Assembly: GCA_035524955.1 (NCBI GenBank)
Contig: DATLFG010000041.1
Location: 1 to 64,000 of the forward strand
Source: CAMLFJ01 sp035524955
Lineage (GTDB): Bacteria; Methylomirabilota; Methylomirabilia; Rokubacteriales; CSP1-6
Length of the DNA stretch: 64,000 bases
Direction: 5' to 3'
Under the pieces are notes generated by a model, which worked only from the letters and a program-made list of their open reading frames with translations, was not told the DNA's origin and did no database searches. Of this stretch, positions 56,735-64,000 are shown piece after piece. Each line of letters starts with the position of its first letter. Within the stretch, counting starts at the first letter, position 1. A program made the translations under genes and the position numbers.

Positions 56735-57883
56735 ATGGCCAACGCCAGCATGGGCACGGGACTTCAGCTTCGCTCAACGGTGAAGAAGGACGGCACCCTC
56801 GAGCTCTCGCTCGTCAGCGTGGCCATCCCCGAGCCGAAGCCGGAGGAGGTGATCGTCCGCATCGACGCCTCCCCCATCAACCCCTCCGACCAGGGACTGC
56901 TCTTCGCCGGCGCCGACATGAGCACGGCCAGGGCCTCCGGCACGCCGGACATGCCGGTCGTGACCGCCGGCATCTCCCCGGCGGCGATGAAGGCGATGGC
57001 CGGGCGTCTGGATCAGTCCTTGCCCGTCGGCAACGAAGGGGCCGGCGTGGTCGTCCAGGCGGGTGCCTCTCCGGCCGCGCAGGCGCTGCTGGGCAAGACC
57101 GTCGCCATCCTCGGTGGCGCCATGTACGCGCAGTACCGCTGCATCAAGGCGGTGCAATGCCTGGTGTTGCCGCCGGGGACCACCCCCGCCGAGGGCGCCT
57201 CCTGCTTCGTCAACCCCCTCACCGCGCTCGGCATGGTCGCGACCATGCGCGCGGAGGGTCACAAGGCGCTGGTGCACACGGCGGCCGCCTCCAACCTCGG
57301 ACAGATGCTCAACCGGATCTGCATCACGGACCGGGTCGCCCTGGTGAACATCGTGCGCACGCCGGAGCAGGTGGACGTCCTGAAGAAGCTCGGCGCCACC
57401 CACGTGTGCAACTCGAGCGCGCCCACCTTCATGGACGACCTCACCGAGGCGCTCGTCGCCACCGGAGCCACGGTGGCCTTCGATGCCATCGGCGGCGGCA
57501 CCCTGGCCGGGCAGATCCTCACCGCCATGGAGCTCGCGCTGAACCGGACGGCGAAGGAATACAGCCGCTACGGATCCACCACGCACAAGCAGGTCTACAT
57601 CTACGGCGGCCTCGACCGCGGGCCGACCCAGTTCAGCCGCACCTTCGGCATGGCGTGGGGCATCGGCGGCTGGCTGCTCACCCCGTTTCTGCAGAAGATC
57701 GGCTTCGAGGCCGCCCAGAAGCTGCGCGAGCGGGTCGCGGCCGAGATCAAGACCACGTTCGCGAGCACCTACACGAAGGAAGTCTCTCTCGCCGGCGCCT
57801 TGCGGCTCGATGAGATCGCGGTCTACGGCAAGCTGGCCACGGGCGAGAAGTACCTGATCACCCCGAACAAGGAGCTTCGCTGA
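56735..57883 (+). CDS. Zinc-type alcohol dehydrogenase-like / quinone-oxidoreductase-like MDR protein
   Basis: A 382-residue medium-chain reductase without the structural zinc cysteine cluster. GroES-like start with EVIVRIDASPINPSDQGLLF and PVGNEGAGVVVQAGA; Rossmann part with CFVNPLTALGMVATMRAEGH and ALVHTAAASNLGQMLNR, and GATVAFDAIGGGTLAGQIL. It resembles zinc-free quinone or enoyl reductases using NADPH. It has a ribosome site (GGAGACGAC) and lies 30 bases from the dienelactone hydrolase gene. The substrate is unknown. Confidence 0.85.
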   Translation: MANASMGTGLQLRSTVKKDGTLELSLVSVAIPEPKPEEVIVRIDASPINPSDQGLLFAGADMSTARASGTPDMPVVTAGISPAAMKAMAGRLDQSLPVGNEGAGVVVQAGASPAAQALLGKTVAILGGAMYAQYRCIKAVQCLVLPPGTTPAEGASCFVNPLTALGMVATMRAEGHKALVHTAAASNLGQMLNRICITDRVALVNIVRTPEQVDVLKKLGATHVCNSSAPTFMDDLTEALVATGATVAFDAIGGGTLAGQILTAMELALNRTAKEYSRYGSTTHKQVYIYGGLDRGPTQFSRTFGMAWGIGGWLLTPFLQKIGFEAAQKLRERVAAEIKTTFASTYTKEVSLAGALRLDEIAVYGKLATGEKYLITPNKELR

Positions 57884-57936
57884 AGGCGGGGCTAGTCTCG
57901 GCCATCACGACGATCCAGCGCGAAAGGAGCTCATCC

Positions 57937-59727
57937 ATGAGCGGGAGGGCGGGCCGGCCGACATCGACGGGAGCGGCGTACATCGCGGATTTCCTCGTGC
58001 AGCAGGACGTGCCGTACGTCTTCGGGCTCTGCGGCCATGGCGTGCTCGGTCTCCTGGACGGGCTCTTCGATCGTCAGACCGAGGTCAAGACCCTGTCGGT
58101 GCATCACGAAGCGGTCGCCGCGTTCATGGCCGATGCCTACTTCCGCGTCGCCGGGCGGCCCGTGGCGACCTACACCTCCTGCGGCCCGGGGTCGGCGAAC
58201 ATCGTCGTCGCGGTCGCCGCCGCGTTCGCCGACTCCTCGGCGATGCTCAACATCACCGGCAACGTGCCGACCGGCCAGTGGAACCGCGGGCCGTTCCAGG
58301 AGACCGGGCGCTACTTCCAGGGCGACTTCGTCAATGTCCTGCGTCCCTACGTCAAGCGCAGCTTCCAGCCCACCCGCCCGGAGATGCTCCCGCTCGCGCT
58401 CCGCCAGGCCTTCGCCCTCATGACGAACGGGCGGCCGGGCCCGGTGCACCTCGATGTCCCCCTGAACGTCTTCGTGGAGCCCGTCGATGAGACGGCCGCC
58501 CGGCGCGAGGATCACTGGCCGCAGGCGCGCTGGGCGGCTCCGGCGGGCGATCCTCGGGCCATCGGGGAGGCCGCGCGCCTCCTGGCGGAAGCGGAGCGTC
58601 CGGTCATCGTCGCCGGGCACGGGGTCGAGCTCGGCCATGCGGAGGCCGCGCTGCTGGCCTACGCGGAGGCGATGTCCATCCCGGTGGCGACGACGCCGTT
58701 CGGCAAGGGCGTCTTCGACGCCCGCCATCCGCTCAGCCTGGGCGTGACCGGACGGAACGGGCCCTACATGGCCAATGCCGCCTGCCGCAACGCCGACGTC
58801 ATCCTGGCCCTCGGGACGCGCTTCGACGACCGCGCGACCAGCGCCTGGCTCCCCGGGCTCACCTACAGCATCCCGCCCACCCGGCTCATCCACGTCGACA
58901 TCGATCCGAACGAGATCGGCCGCAACTTCCAGCCGGCGATCGGGATCATCGCCGACGCGCGGCTGGCGCTCGACCAGCTGCTCGCGCACCGGACCGATCG
59001 TGGCCGCCGGCACGAGGCGTGGCTCGGGCGGATCGAAGGCTGGCGAAGGAAGTGGGTCGAGGCCACGACGCCCCCGCGGACGTCCGATGCGGTGCCGATC
59101 CGTCCCGAGCGCGTGGTCGCCGACGTGCGCCGGGTGGTCCCGGAGGACGGCATCGTGCTGGTCGACGTCGGCGCGCACCACAACTGGATGGTCGCCGAGT
59201 ACGACGCCTGGAAGCCTCGCACCCTGGTCCAGACGTGGGGATACGCGTCGATGGGCTTCGGCGTCGCGGGGCCCCTCGGGGCGAAGCTCGCGGCTCCCGA
59301 CCGGCCGGTGGTGACGGTCTGCGGCGACGGCGGCTTCGTCATGAACGCGAGCGCGGTGCTCACCGCGGTGGAGTACGAGATTCCCGCGGTCTGGATCGTC
59401 TGGAACAACGGCGGCTTCGCCGTCATCCGGGACCAGCAGCTCGGCTACTTCGGTCGTGACCGTGAGCTCGCCACCATGTTCAAGGGGACGGGGGGCAAGC
59501 CCTTCAGCGCGGACTACGCGGCGATGGCGCGCTCGATGGGTGCCGACGGCTGGCTCGTCGAGAAGCCCGCGGACCTCGCCGGCCAGCTCGAGGCGGCGAT
59601 CGCGTCGAACCGACCGACCGTCCTCGACGTGCGGGTCGACCCCGACATTCGCCCGCTCGCCACCGGGAGCTGGGACCTCCCTCCGCTCCCGCACCCCCTC
59701 CCGAACTTCGGCTGGGAGCAGGACTGA
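57937..59727 (+). CDS. Thiamine-diphosphate-dependent enzyme, acetolactate-synthase-like
   Basis: A 596-residue ThDP enzyme with the three domains of the acetolactate synthase/pyruvate oxidase group. The N-terminal catalytic Glu is in VHHEAVAAFMADAYFRVAG, SCGPGSANIVVAVAAAFADS follows, and the cofactor motif starts CGDGGFVMNASAVLTAVEYE (about 462) and ends with NNGG. Conserved QTWGYASMGFGVAGPLGAKL precedes it. AAAGGAG lies eight bases before the ATG. It is followed by a triple-RidA gene at 17 bases, fitting the idea that RidA removes reactive enamine intermediates. Which 2-oxo acid it uses is unclear. Confidence 0.9.
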   Translation: MSGRAGRPTSTGAAYIADFLVQQDVPYVFGLCGHGVLGLLDGLFDRQTEVKTLSVHHEAVAAFMADAYFRVAGRPVATYTSCGPGSANIVVAVAAAFADSSAMLNITGNVPTGQWNRGPFQETGRYFQGDFVNVLRPYVKRSFQPTRPEMLPLALRQAFALMTNGRPGPVHLDVPLNVFVEPVDETAARREDHWPQARWAAPAGDPRAIGEAARLLAEAERPVIVAGHGVELGHAEAALLAYAEAMSIPVATTPFGKGVFDARHPLSLGVTGRNGPYMANAACRNADVILALGTRFDDRATSAWLPGLTYSIPPTRLIHVDIDPNEIGRNFQPAIGIIADARLALDQLLAHRTDRGRRHEAWLGRIEGWRRKWVEATTPPRTSDAVPIRPERVVADVRRVVPEDGIVLVDVGAHHNWMVAEYDAWKPRTLVQTWGYASMGFGVAGPLGAKLAAPDRPVVTVCGDGGFVMNASAVLTAVEYEIPAVWIVWNNGGFAVIRDQQLGYFGRDRELATMFKGTGGKPFSADYAAMARSMGADGWLVEKPADLAGQLEAAIASNRPTVLDVRVDPDIRPLATGSWDLPPLPHPLPNFGWEQD

Positions 59728-59744
59728 CCCGAGAGCCCGCTCGC

Positions 59745-60917
59745 GTGCCCCGCTCGGTCACCGTCGCGCTCGGCTTGCCGCCGGCGCCGGGCCCCTCGAG
59801 CCACGCCGTGCAGGCCGGGGGTTGGGTCTTCACCGCCGGCATGCTCGGTCTGGACCGGACGGGCGAGATCGCCGGCCCGAGTCGGGGCGACGCCGGGGCC
59901 CAGACCCGGCGGGCCATCGACAACCTCGCGCTGGCGCTCGACGCGCTCGGCATCCCGCTCGCCCACATGGCGAAGATCAAGGGGTACCTCACCGACTTCC
60001 GGCACGCCCCCGCCTACAACGCCGCGTACCGCGAGGCCTTCGCGCCGCCGTGGCCGGCCCGGGCCACGGTCGGCGCCGGCCTGGTCCGCGACCACGCCCT
60101 CGTCGCGCTCGAGGCGACCGCCGCCGTCGGAGGCCTGCCGAGGGCGGTCCGGCCCGCGGCACGCGCCGAGCCTCCGGTGCCGCTCACCCAGGGCATGCAG
60201 GCCGCCGGCGTCCTGTTCGCGAGCGGCCAGCTGGCGCGTGACGCGAGCGGCGCCCTGATCGGCCGCGGCGACCTGCGGGCGCAGGCCGAGCAGGCGCTCG
60301 ACAACCTCGGCACCGTCCTCGACGCGGCCGGTCTCGACTTCACCGACGTCGTCAAGATCAACGCCACCGTCCCGGACTGGACCGGCCTCTCCCGCTACCA
60401 CGAGACCCTCGGGAAGTACTTCGCGGAGCCACTTCCGGCGCGCGCCGTCACGCAGGGCGCGCCCGGCGTCGAGGGCATGCTGATCGAGATCGAGGCCGTC
60501 GCGGTCGGTGGGCCCCGGCGCGTCGTCTCTCCCGACCTGGCCCCGGGCTGGCATGCGGTAGAGGTCGGGACCCTCGTGCATCTCGCCGGCGAGGCCGACA
60601 CCGCTCGGCGCCTGGCCGCCGCGGGCGACGTGCGCGCGCAGACGCGCCGGACCATGGAGAGCCTGCGCCTCTGCCTGGCGGCCCTGGGCGGCCGCATGGG
60701 CGATATCGTGAAGACCAACGTCACGCTCACCGACCCCCGGCTGGTCCCCGCGTTCGACGAGGAGTACCGGACGTTCTTCACGCCGCCCTATCCCGCGCGC
60801 ACCACGGTGGTGGGCGGCCTGGCCCGGGAGCGGATGCTCGTCGAGATCGAGGCGGTCGCGGTCCTCGGCGCCGCCCAGGACGCGATCGCGGTGACGGGCC
60901 CCGCAAATCCCGCTTGA
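59745..60917 (+). CDS. Triple RidA/YjgF-domain protein
   Basis: A 390-residue protein with three RidA-like domains in tandem (about 1-125, 140-250 and 260-380), where RidA is normally a 130-residue single-domain trimer. Each unit has the helix and conserved Arg region: FAPPWPARATVGAGLV, LPARAVTQGAPGVEGML and PPYPARTTVVGGLARERMLV. RidA hydrolyses 2-aminoacrylate-type enamines. The fusion may build an intramolecular pseudo-trimer. Start is GTG; neighbours are the ThDP enzyme and an acyl-CoA synthetase. Confidence 0.87.
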   Translation: MPRSVTVALGLPPAPGPSSHAVQAGGWVFTAGMLGLDRTGEIAGPSRGDAGAQTRRAIDNLALALDALGIPLAHMAKIKGYLTDFRHAPAYNAAYREAFAPPWPARATVGAGLVRDHALVALEATAAVGGLPRAVRPAARAEPPVPLTQGMQAAGVLFASGQLARDASGALIGRGDLRAQAEQALDNLGTVLDAAGLDFTDVVKINATVPDWTGLSRYHETLGKYFAEPLPARAVTQGAPGVEGMLIEIEAVAVGGPRRVVSPDLAPGWHAVEVGTLVHLAGEADTARRLAAAGDVRAQTRRTMESLRLCLAALGGRMGDIVKTNVTLTDPRLVPAFDEEYRTFFTPPYPARTTVVGGLARERMLVEIEAVAVLGAAQDAIAVTGPANPA

Positions 60918-60930
60918 CCACCGGTGCGAC

Positions 60931-63141
60931 GTGGGCGAGTCTCCTGACCAGCGAGAGCACCCCCATTGCTCCAGCGGCGCCCCGCGCCCGTCAGGAGGAA
61001 TTCTCATCGAGCTCGACGCGCTCCTGAAGCCTCGCTCGGTCGCCGTGCTCGGAGCCTCCGAGCGCCCCTCGGCGGGCCGCACGGTCGTCCAGAACCTCGA
61101 GCGCATCGGATTCAACGGGGAGATCTTCCCCATCAATCCCCGCTACGAGACCTTGCTCGGCCGACGCTGCTACCGATCGGTCGAGGAGCTGCCCGACGGT
61201 GTCGATGTGCTCGCGTTCTGCGTCAATCACGAGCGCGTGCTCGACGGCCTCCGGTCCGCCGCCAAGAAGGGGGTGCGCGCCGCGGTCGCGTTCGACGCGG
61301 GGTTCGCCGAGAGCGACGACACCGGACGGCGCCGGCAGGACGAGCTGGTCGCCATCTGTCGCGAGGCGGGGATCGCGTTCTGCGGGCCGAACTGCATGGG
61401 CGCCATCAGTCCGCACGAGCGAAGCCTCGTCTACCTGAACGAGCTCCGCGACCCGGCGCCGCTCGCCGGCAACGTCGGCCTGATCTCCCAGAGCGGATCG
61501 ATCGTCATCGGGCTGCTGGCCGACTGCCGGCGGTTCGGCTGGAGCCGCGTGGTCTCGACGGGCAACGAAGCCGTGATCGTGGCCGCCGATGTCCTCGAGT
61601 ACCTGGTCGACGACCCGGCCACGCGCGTGATCGCGATGTTTCTCGAGAGCGTGCGGCAGCCGGAGCGGTTCGTCGCCGCGCTCGATCGCGCCGCCGATCG
61701 CGGCAAGCCGGTGGTGGTCCTCAAGGTCGGCCGCAGCGAGCGGGCGCGCCGCGCGATCACGAGCCACACCGGCGGCCTCGCCGGCGAGTCGCGCGTGATC
61801 GAGGCGGTCCTCCGCGCGCACCGGGCGATCGAGGTCCACGACATGGACGAGCTGACCGAGACGCTCGCCGCCTTCCAGGGGGGGCGCCGGCCCGCGGGTC
61901 GCCGGATCGCGGTGGTGACGAACTCCGGCGGCCACACCGAGCTGATCCTCGACCTCGCCACGAGCGTCGGGCTCGAGCTGCCGGCACTCTCCCCCGCCAC
62001 GCGCGCCGAGGCCGCGCGCGTCATCGGTCCCATCACCGGCGACGGCAATCCGCTGGACGCGTGGGGCAACGGCGACTTCCGGACCAACGTGTCGCACGCG
62101 CTCCGGACGCTCGGCGCGGACCCGGAGATCGACGCGGTCGTCTGGTGCACCGATAGCGCCGACGCCTCCCCGCTGGGATCGCCCGAGCGCTTCATGACGT
62201 ACGCCGGGATGCTGGTCGAGGGCGCCCAGGAGTCGACCAAGCCCTTCTATCTGATGGGCACGCGCCCGGGCATCTTCCGGCGGGACCAGCACGAGCTCCT
62301 GAGCGCCCAGGGGATCGCGCTGATCGGCGGCACGCGCCAGGGACTCCGGGCGATCGATCGCCTGGCCCTCCAGGCCGCGCCGCCCGCGCCCCTCCGCCCC
62401 CCGCCGGCGACGACGATGCCGGCGCTGGCGACGATGATGCCGGGCGGCACGGCGCGGCGAACGATCCACGAGCACGACGCCAAGCGGCTGCTCGCCGGCG
62501 CCGGCCTGCCCGTCGTGAGGGAGACGCTCTGCACCACGCGCGAGGAGGCGCTCGCCGCGGCGCGCGCGATCGGGTACCCGGTGGCGCTCAAGCTCGTCGC
62601 CGACGACGTGCCCCACCGGTCGGATCTCGGCCTCGTGGCGGTCGGGCTCCGGGACCCCCGCGAGCTCGGGGAGGCGTGGGACCGCATGACCGCGGTGCGT
62701 TCCCGGAAGCTGGGGGACGTCGCGGTCGCCGGCTTCGTGGTCCAGCAGATGGTGAGCGGGGGGGTCGAGGTCCTCGCCGGGGTCCACCACGACCGGGACT
62801 TCGGCCCGGTGCTCGCCTTCGGGCTCGGCGGCGTCGCCGCCGAGGCGCTCGCCCGCGTCGCGCTCCGGCCGCTGCCGCTCCGGGTCGGCGATGCCGAGGC
62901 GATGGTCGCCGAGGTTCCCGCCGCCGCGACGCTGCTGGCCGGCTTCCGCGGACATCCCCCCGCCGACCTCGACGGCCTCCATCGATGCCTCGAAGCGCTG
63001 GGCGACTACGCGTGGGCCGACCGCGCCGCCATCGCCGAGCTCGACCTGAACCCCATCACGGTGCTGCCGCGGGGCCGGGGCTGCGTCGTCGTCGACGCGC
63101 TCATCGTCCCCCGTGGCCGCCGCGCCGAGGAGCCCCCATGA
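60931..63141 (+). CDS. ADP-forming acyl-CoA synthetase (CoA-binding plus ATP-grasp)
   Basis: A fused ACD-type synthetase of about 736 residues (711 if started at 61006). CoA-binding domain: PRSVAVLGASERPSAGRTVV and FPINPRYETLLG; ligase domain with GLISQSGSIVIGLLADCRRF and the phospho-His motif ITSHTGGLAGESRV; C-terminal ATP-grasp with HEHDAKRLLAGAGLPVVRET and GYPVALKLVADDVPHRSDLG. It interconverts an acyl-CoA, ADP and phosphate with the acid, CoA and ATP. The strong AGGAGG (60993-60998) is seven bases from ATC 61006, so an unusual ATC start is possible; the GTG at 60931 is the alternative. Enoyl-CoA hydratase overlaps its stop by ATGA. Confidence 0.88.
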   Translation: MGESPDQREHPHCSSGAPRPSGGILIELDALLKPRSVAVLGASERPSAGRTVVQNLERIGFNGEIFPINPRYETLLGRRCYRSVEELPDGVDVLAFCVNHERVLDGLRSAAKKGVRAAVAFDAGFAESDDTGRRRQDELVAICREAGIAFCGPNCMGAISPHERSLVYLNELRDPAPLAGNVGLISQSGSIVIGLLADCRRFGWSRVVSTGNEAVIVAADVLEYLVDDPATRVIAMFLESVRQPERFVAALDRAADRGKPVVVLKVGRSERARRAITSHTGGLAGESRVIEAVLRAHRAIEVHDMDELTETLAAFQGGRRPAGRRIAVVTNSGGHTELILDLATSVGLELPALSPATRAEAARVIGPITGDGNPLDAWGNGDFRTNVSHALRTLGADPEIDAVVWCTDSADASPLGSPERFMTYAGMLVEGAQESTKPFYLMGTRPGIFRRDQHELLSAQGIALIGGTRQGLRAIDRLALQAAPPAPLRPPPATTMPALATMMPGGTARRTIHEHDAKRLLAGAGLPVVRETLCTTREEALAAARAIGYPVALKLVADDVPHRSDLGLVAVGLRDPRELGEAWDRMTAVRSRKLGDVAVAGFVVQQMVSGGVEVLAGVHHDRDFGPVLAFGLGGVAAEALARVALRPLPLRVGDAEAMVAEVPAAATLLAGFRGHPPADLDGLHRCLEALGDYAWADRAAIAELDLNPITVLPRGRGCVVVDALIVPRGRRAEEPP

Positions 63142-63953
63142 CCGCGGAGCTCGTGACCTACACCGCCGACGACCGCGTCGGCATCGTGACGATCAACCGT
63201 CCCGAGAAGCTCAACGCGATCACCCCCGAGCTCAAGCGTGCGCTCGTGGAGCGCCTGCTCGCGGCGGACGCCGACCCGGGCACGAGCGTGGTGGTGCTGC
63301 GTGCCGAGGGCAGGAGCTTCAGCGCCGGCTACGACATCTCCCCCAGCCCGGCCCGCGCCGCGCGGCGCGGCAACGCGCTGGCGTGGCACGACTCGCTCGC
63401 CGACGACGTCCGGCTCGAGATGACGCCGTGGGACATGCGGAAGCCGGTGATCGCGTCGGTCCAGGGACACTGCCTCGGCGGCGGCTGCGAGCTCATGATG
63501 CTGTGCGATCTCGCCATCGCCTCCGACGATGCCGTCTTCGGGGAGCCCGAGATCCGCTTCTCGAACGTCGGACCCGCCCTCGTGATGCCCTTCGTCGTGG
63601 GCCTGCGGCGCGCGCGCGAGCTGCTCTACCTGGGCGACCCCATCGACGCCCGGACCGCGCTCGAGTACGGGATGGTCAACCGCGTCGTCCCGCGCGCCCA
63701 GCTGCCGGCGGCGACACTGAAGCTCGCCCGCCGGATGGCGCTGATCTCCCCGGAGTCGCTCGTGGCGACCAAGCTCGCGACCCGGCGCGGCGCCGAGGCG
63801 GCGGGCTTCCGCAACGCGATCCTCGCCGGGCTCGACGTGCTCGCTCCGCTCTACGCGGCGCGGACCGAGGTCGGGATGAAGTTCGACGAGATCAGAGAGA
63901 AGGAGGGCCTGGGCGCGGCGCTCAAGTGGCGCGCGGCCCAGTTCGCCGACTAG
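63138..63953 (+). CDS. Enoyl-CoA hydratase/isomerase (crotonase superfamily)
   Basis: A 271-residue crotonase-fold enzyme. GIVTINRPEKLNAITPELKR near the start, the oxyanion-hole part RSFSAGYDIS (about 60-69), and VQGHCLGGGCELMMLCDLAI with FGEPEIRFSNVGPALVMPF hold the CoA-binding and catalytic patterns. The ATG overlaps the synthetase stop (ATGA), so an acyl-CoA route is likely. The C terminus (EGLGAALKWRAAQFAD) is normal. After the stop 47 bases remain in the window, with nothing recognisable. The exact substrate cannot be told. Confidence 0.93.
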   Translation: MTAELVTYTADDRVGIVTINRPEKLNAITPELKRALVERLLAADADPGTSVVVLRAEGRSFSAGYDISPSPARAARRGNALAWHDSLADDVRLEMTPWDMRKPVIASVQGHCLGGGCELMMLCDLAIASDDAVFGEPEIRFSNVGPALVMPFVVGLRRARELLYLGDPIDARTALEYGMVNRVVPRAQLPAATLKLARRMALISPESLVATKLATRRGAEAAGFRNAILAGLDVLAPLYAARTEVGMKFDEIREKEGLGAALKWRAAQFAD

Positions 63954-64000
63954 CGCGGGCTATTCACGAACGGGCAACGCGCGAGGCGGACGGGCCTGGC

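Overview
A very GC-rich (about 70 %) chromosomal window with tightly packed genes, frequent 4-base start/stop overlaps and GTG starts. It holds no rRNA, tRNA, CRISPR array or intact transposase that I can recognise. Many amidohydrolase-2, TauD/TfdA, LLM-type, maleate-isomerase-like, dipeptide-type ABC and acyl-CoA genes suggest a soil or subsurface heterotroph, for example Candidatus Rokubacteria/Methylomirabilota or a deltaproteobacterial relative. This placement is inferred from gene content only.

0-13.5 kb: a minus-strand operon (alpha/beta hydrolase, small cupin-like protein, amidohydrolase) is divergent from an AhpD/CMD-type thioredox protein. That protein's second active-site Cys codon is TGA, followed at SECIS distance by a perfect 7-bp hairpin, so it is a candidate selenoprotein, coupled by ATGA to a maleate-isomerase-like gene. 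Next come small unknown genes, an ABC-F ATPase, a Zn alcohol dehydrogenase, a beta-propeller lactonase, cupins and a malic enzyme.

13.5-23.5 kb: LLM oxidoreductase; a plus-strand operon (HEAT-repeat protein, HD-GYP-like protein with a related N-terminal module, phosphatidylserine synthase, racemase-like protein); a DUF427/hydrolase/beta-hydroxyacid-dehydrogenase group; a PspC protein and a membrane coiled-coil protein.

23.5-31 kb: two dipeptide-type ABC import sets (binding protein plus two permeases each) face each other, without ATPase genes. Each has a near-consensus sigma-70-type promoter.

31-40 kb: alanine dehydrogenase, a TauD dioxygenase, a glycine-zipper lipoprotein, a PPOX protein, a MATE exporter and a FecR-domain protein, then a decayed stretch (36.6-38.4 kb) with remnants of a receiver domain, a methyltransferase, DUF1847 and a frameshifted universal stress protein, then an acyl-CoA ligase.

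40.2-40.53 kb: a non-coding stretch with at least six stable hairpins, a promoter-like sequence and a terminator-like end on the minus strand; a candidate structured RNA.

40.6-50.4 kb: GYD protein; a six-gene minus operon (SRPBCC, DinB, DoxX, half YCII domain, BNR propeller, MoaD-like carrier ending GG); an MscS channel; a cytidylate-kinase-like/BON protein; a TauD dioxygenase; an amidohydrolase; a lower-GC Nudix gene.

50.5-64 kb: a broken DUF1326 gene, an RND efflux pair, an internally deleted SDR gene, then a plus-strand catabolic set: dienelactone hydrolase, zinc-type dehydrogenase, ThDP enzyme, triple-RidA protein, ADP-forming acyl-CoA synthetase and enoyl-CoA hydratase. A GA-rich hairpin repeat recurs at four sites and has entered two reading frames.
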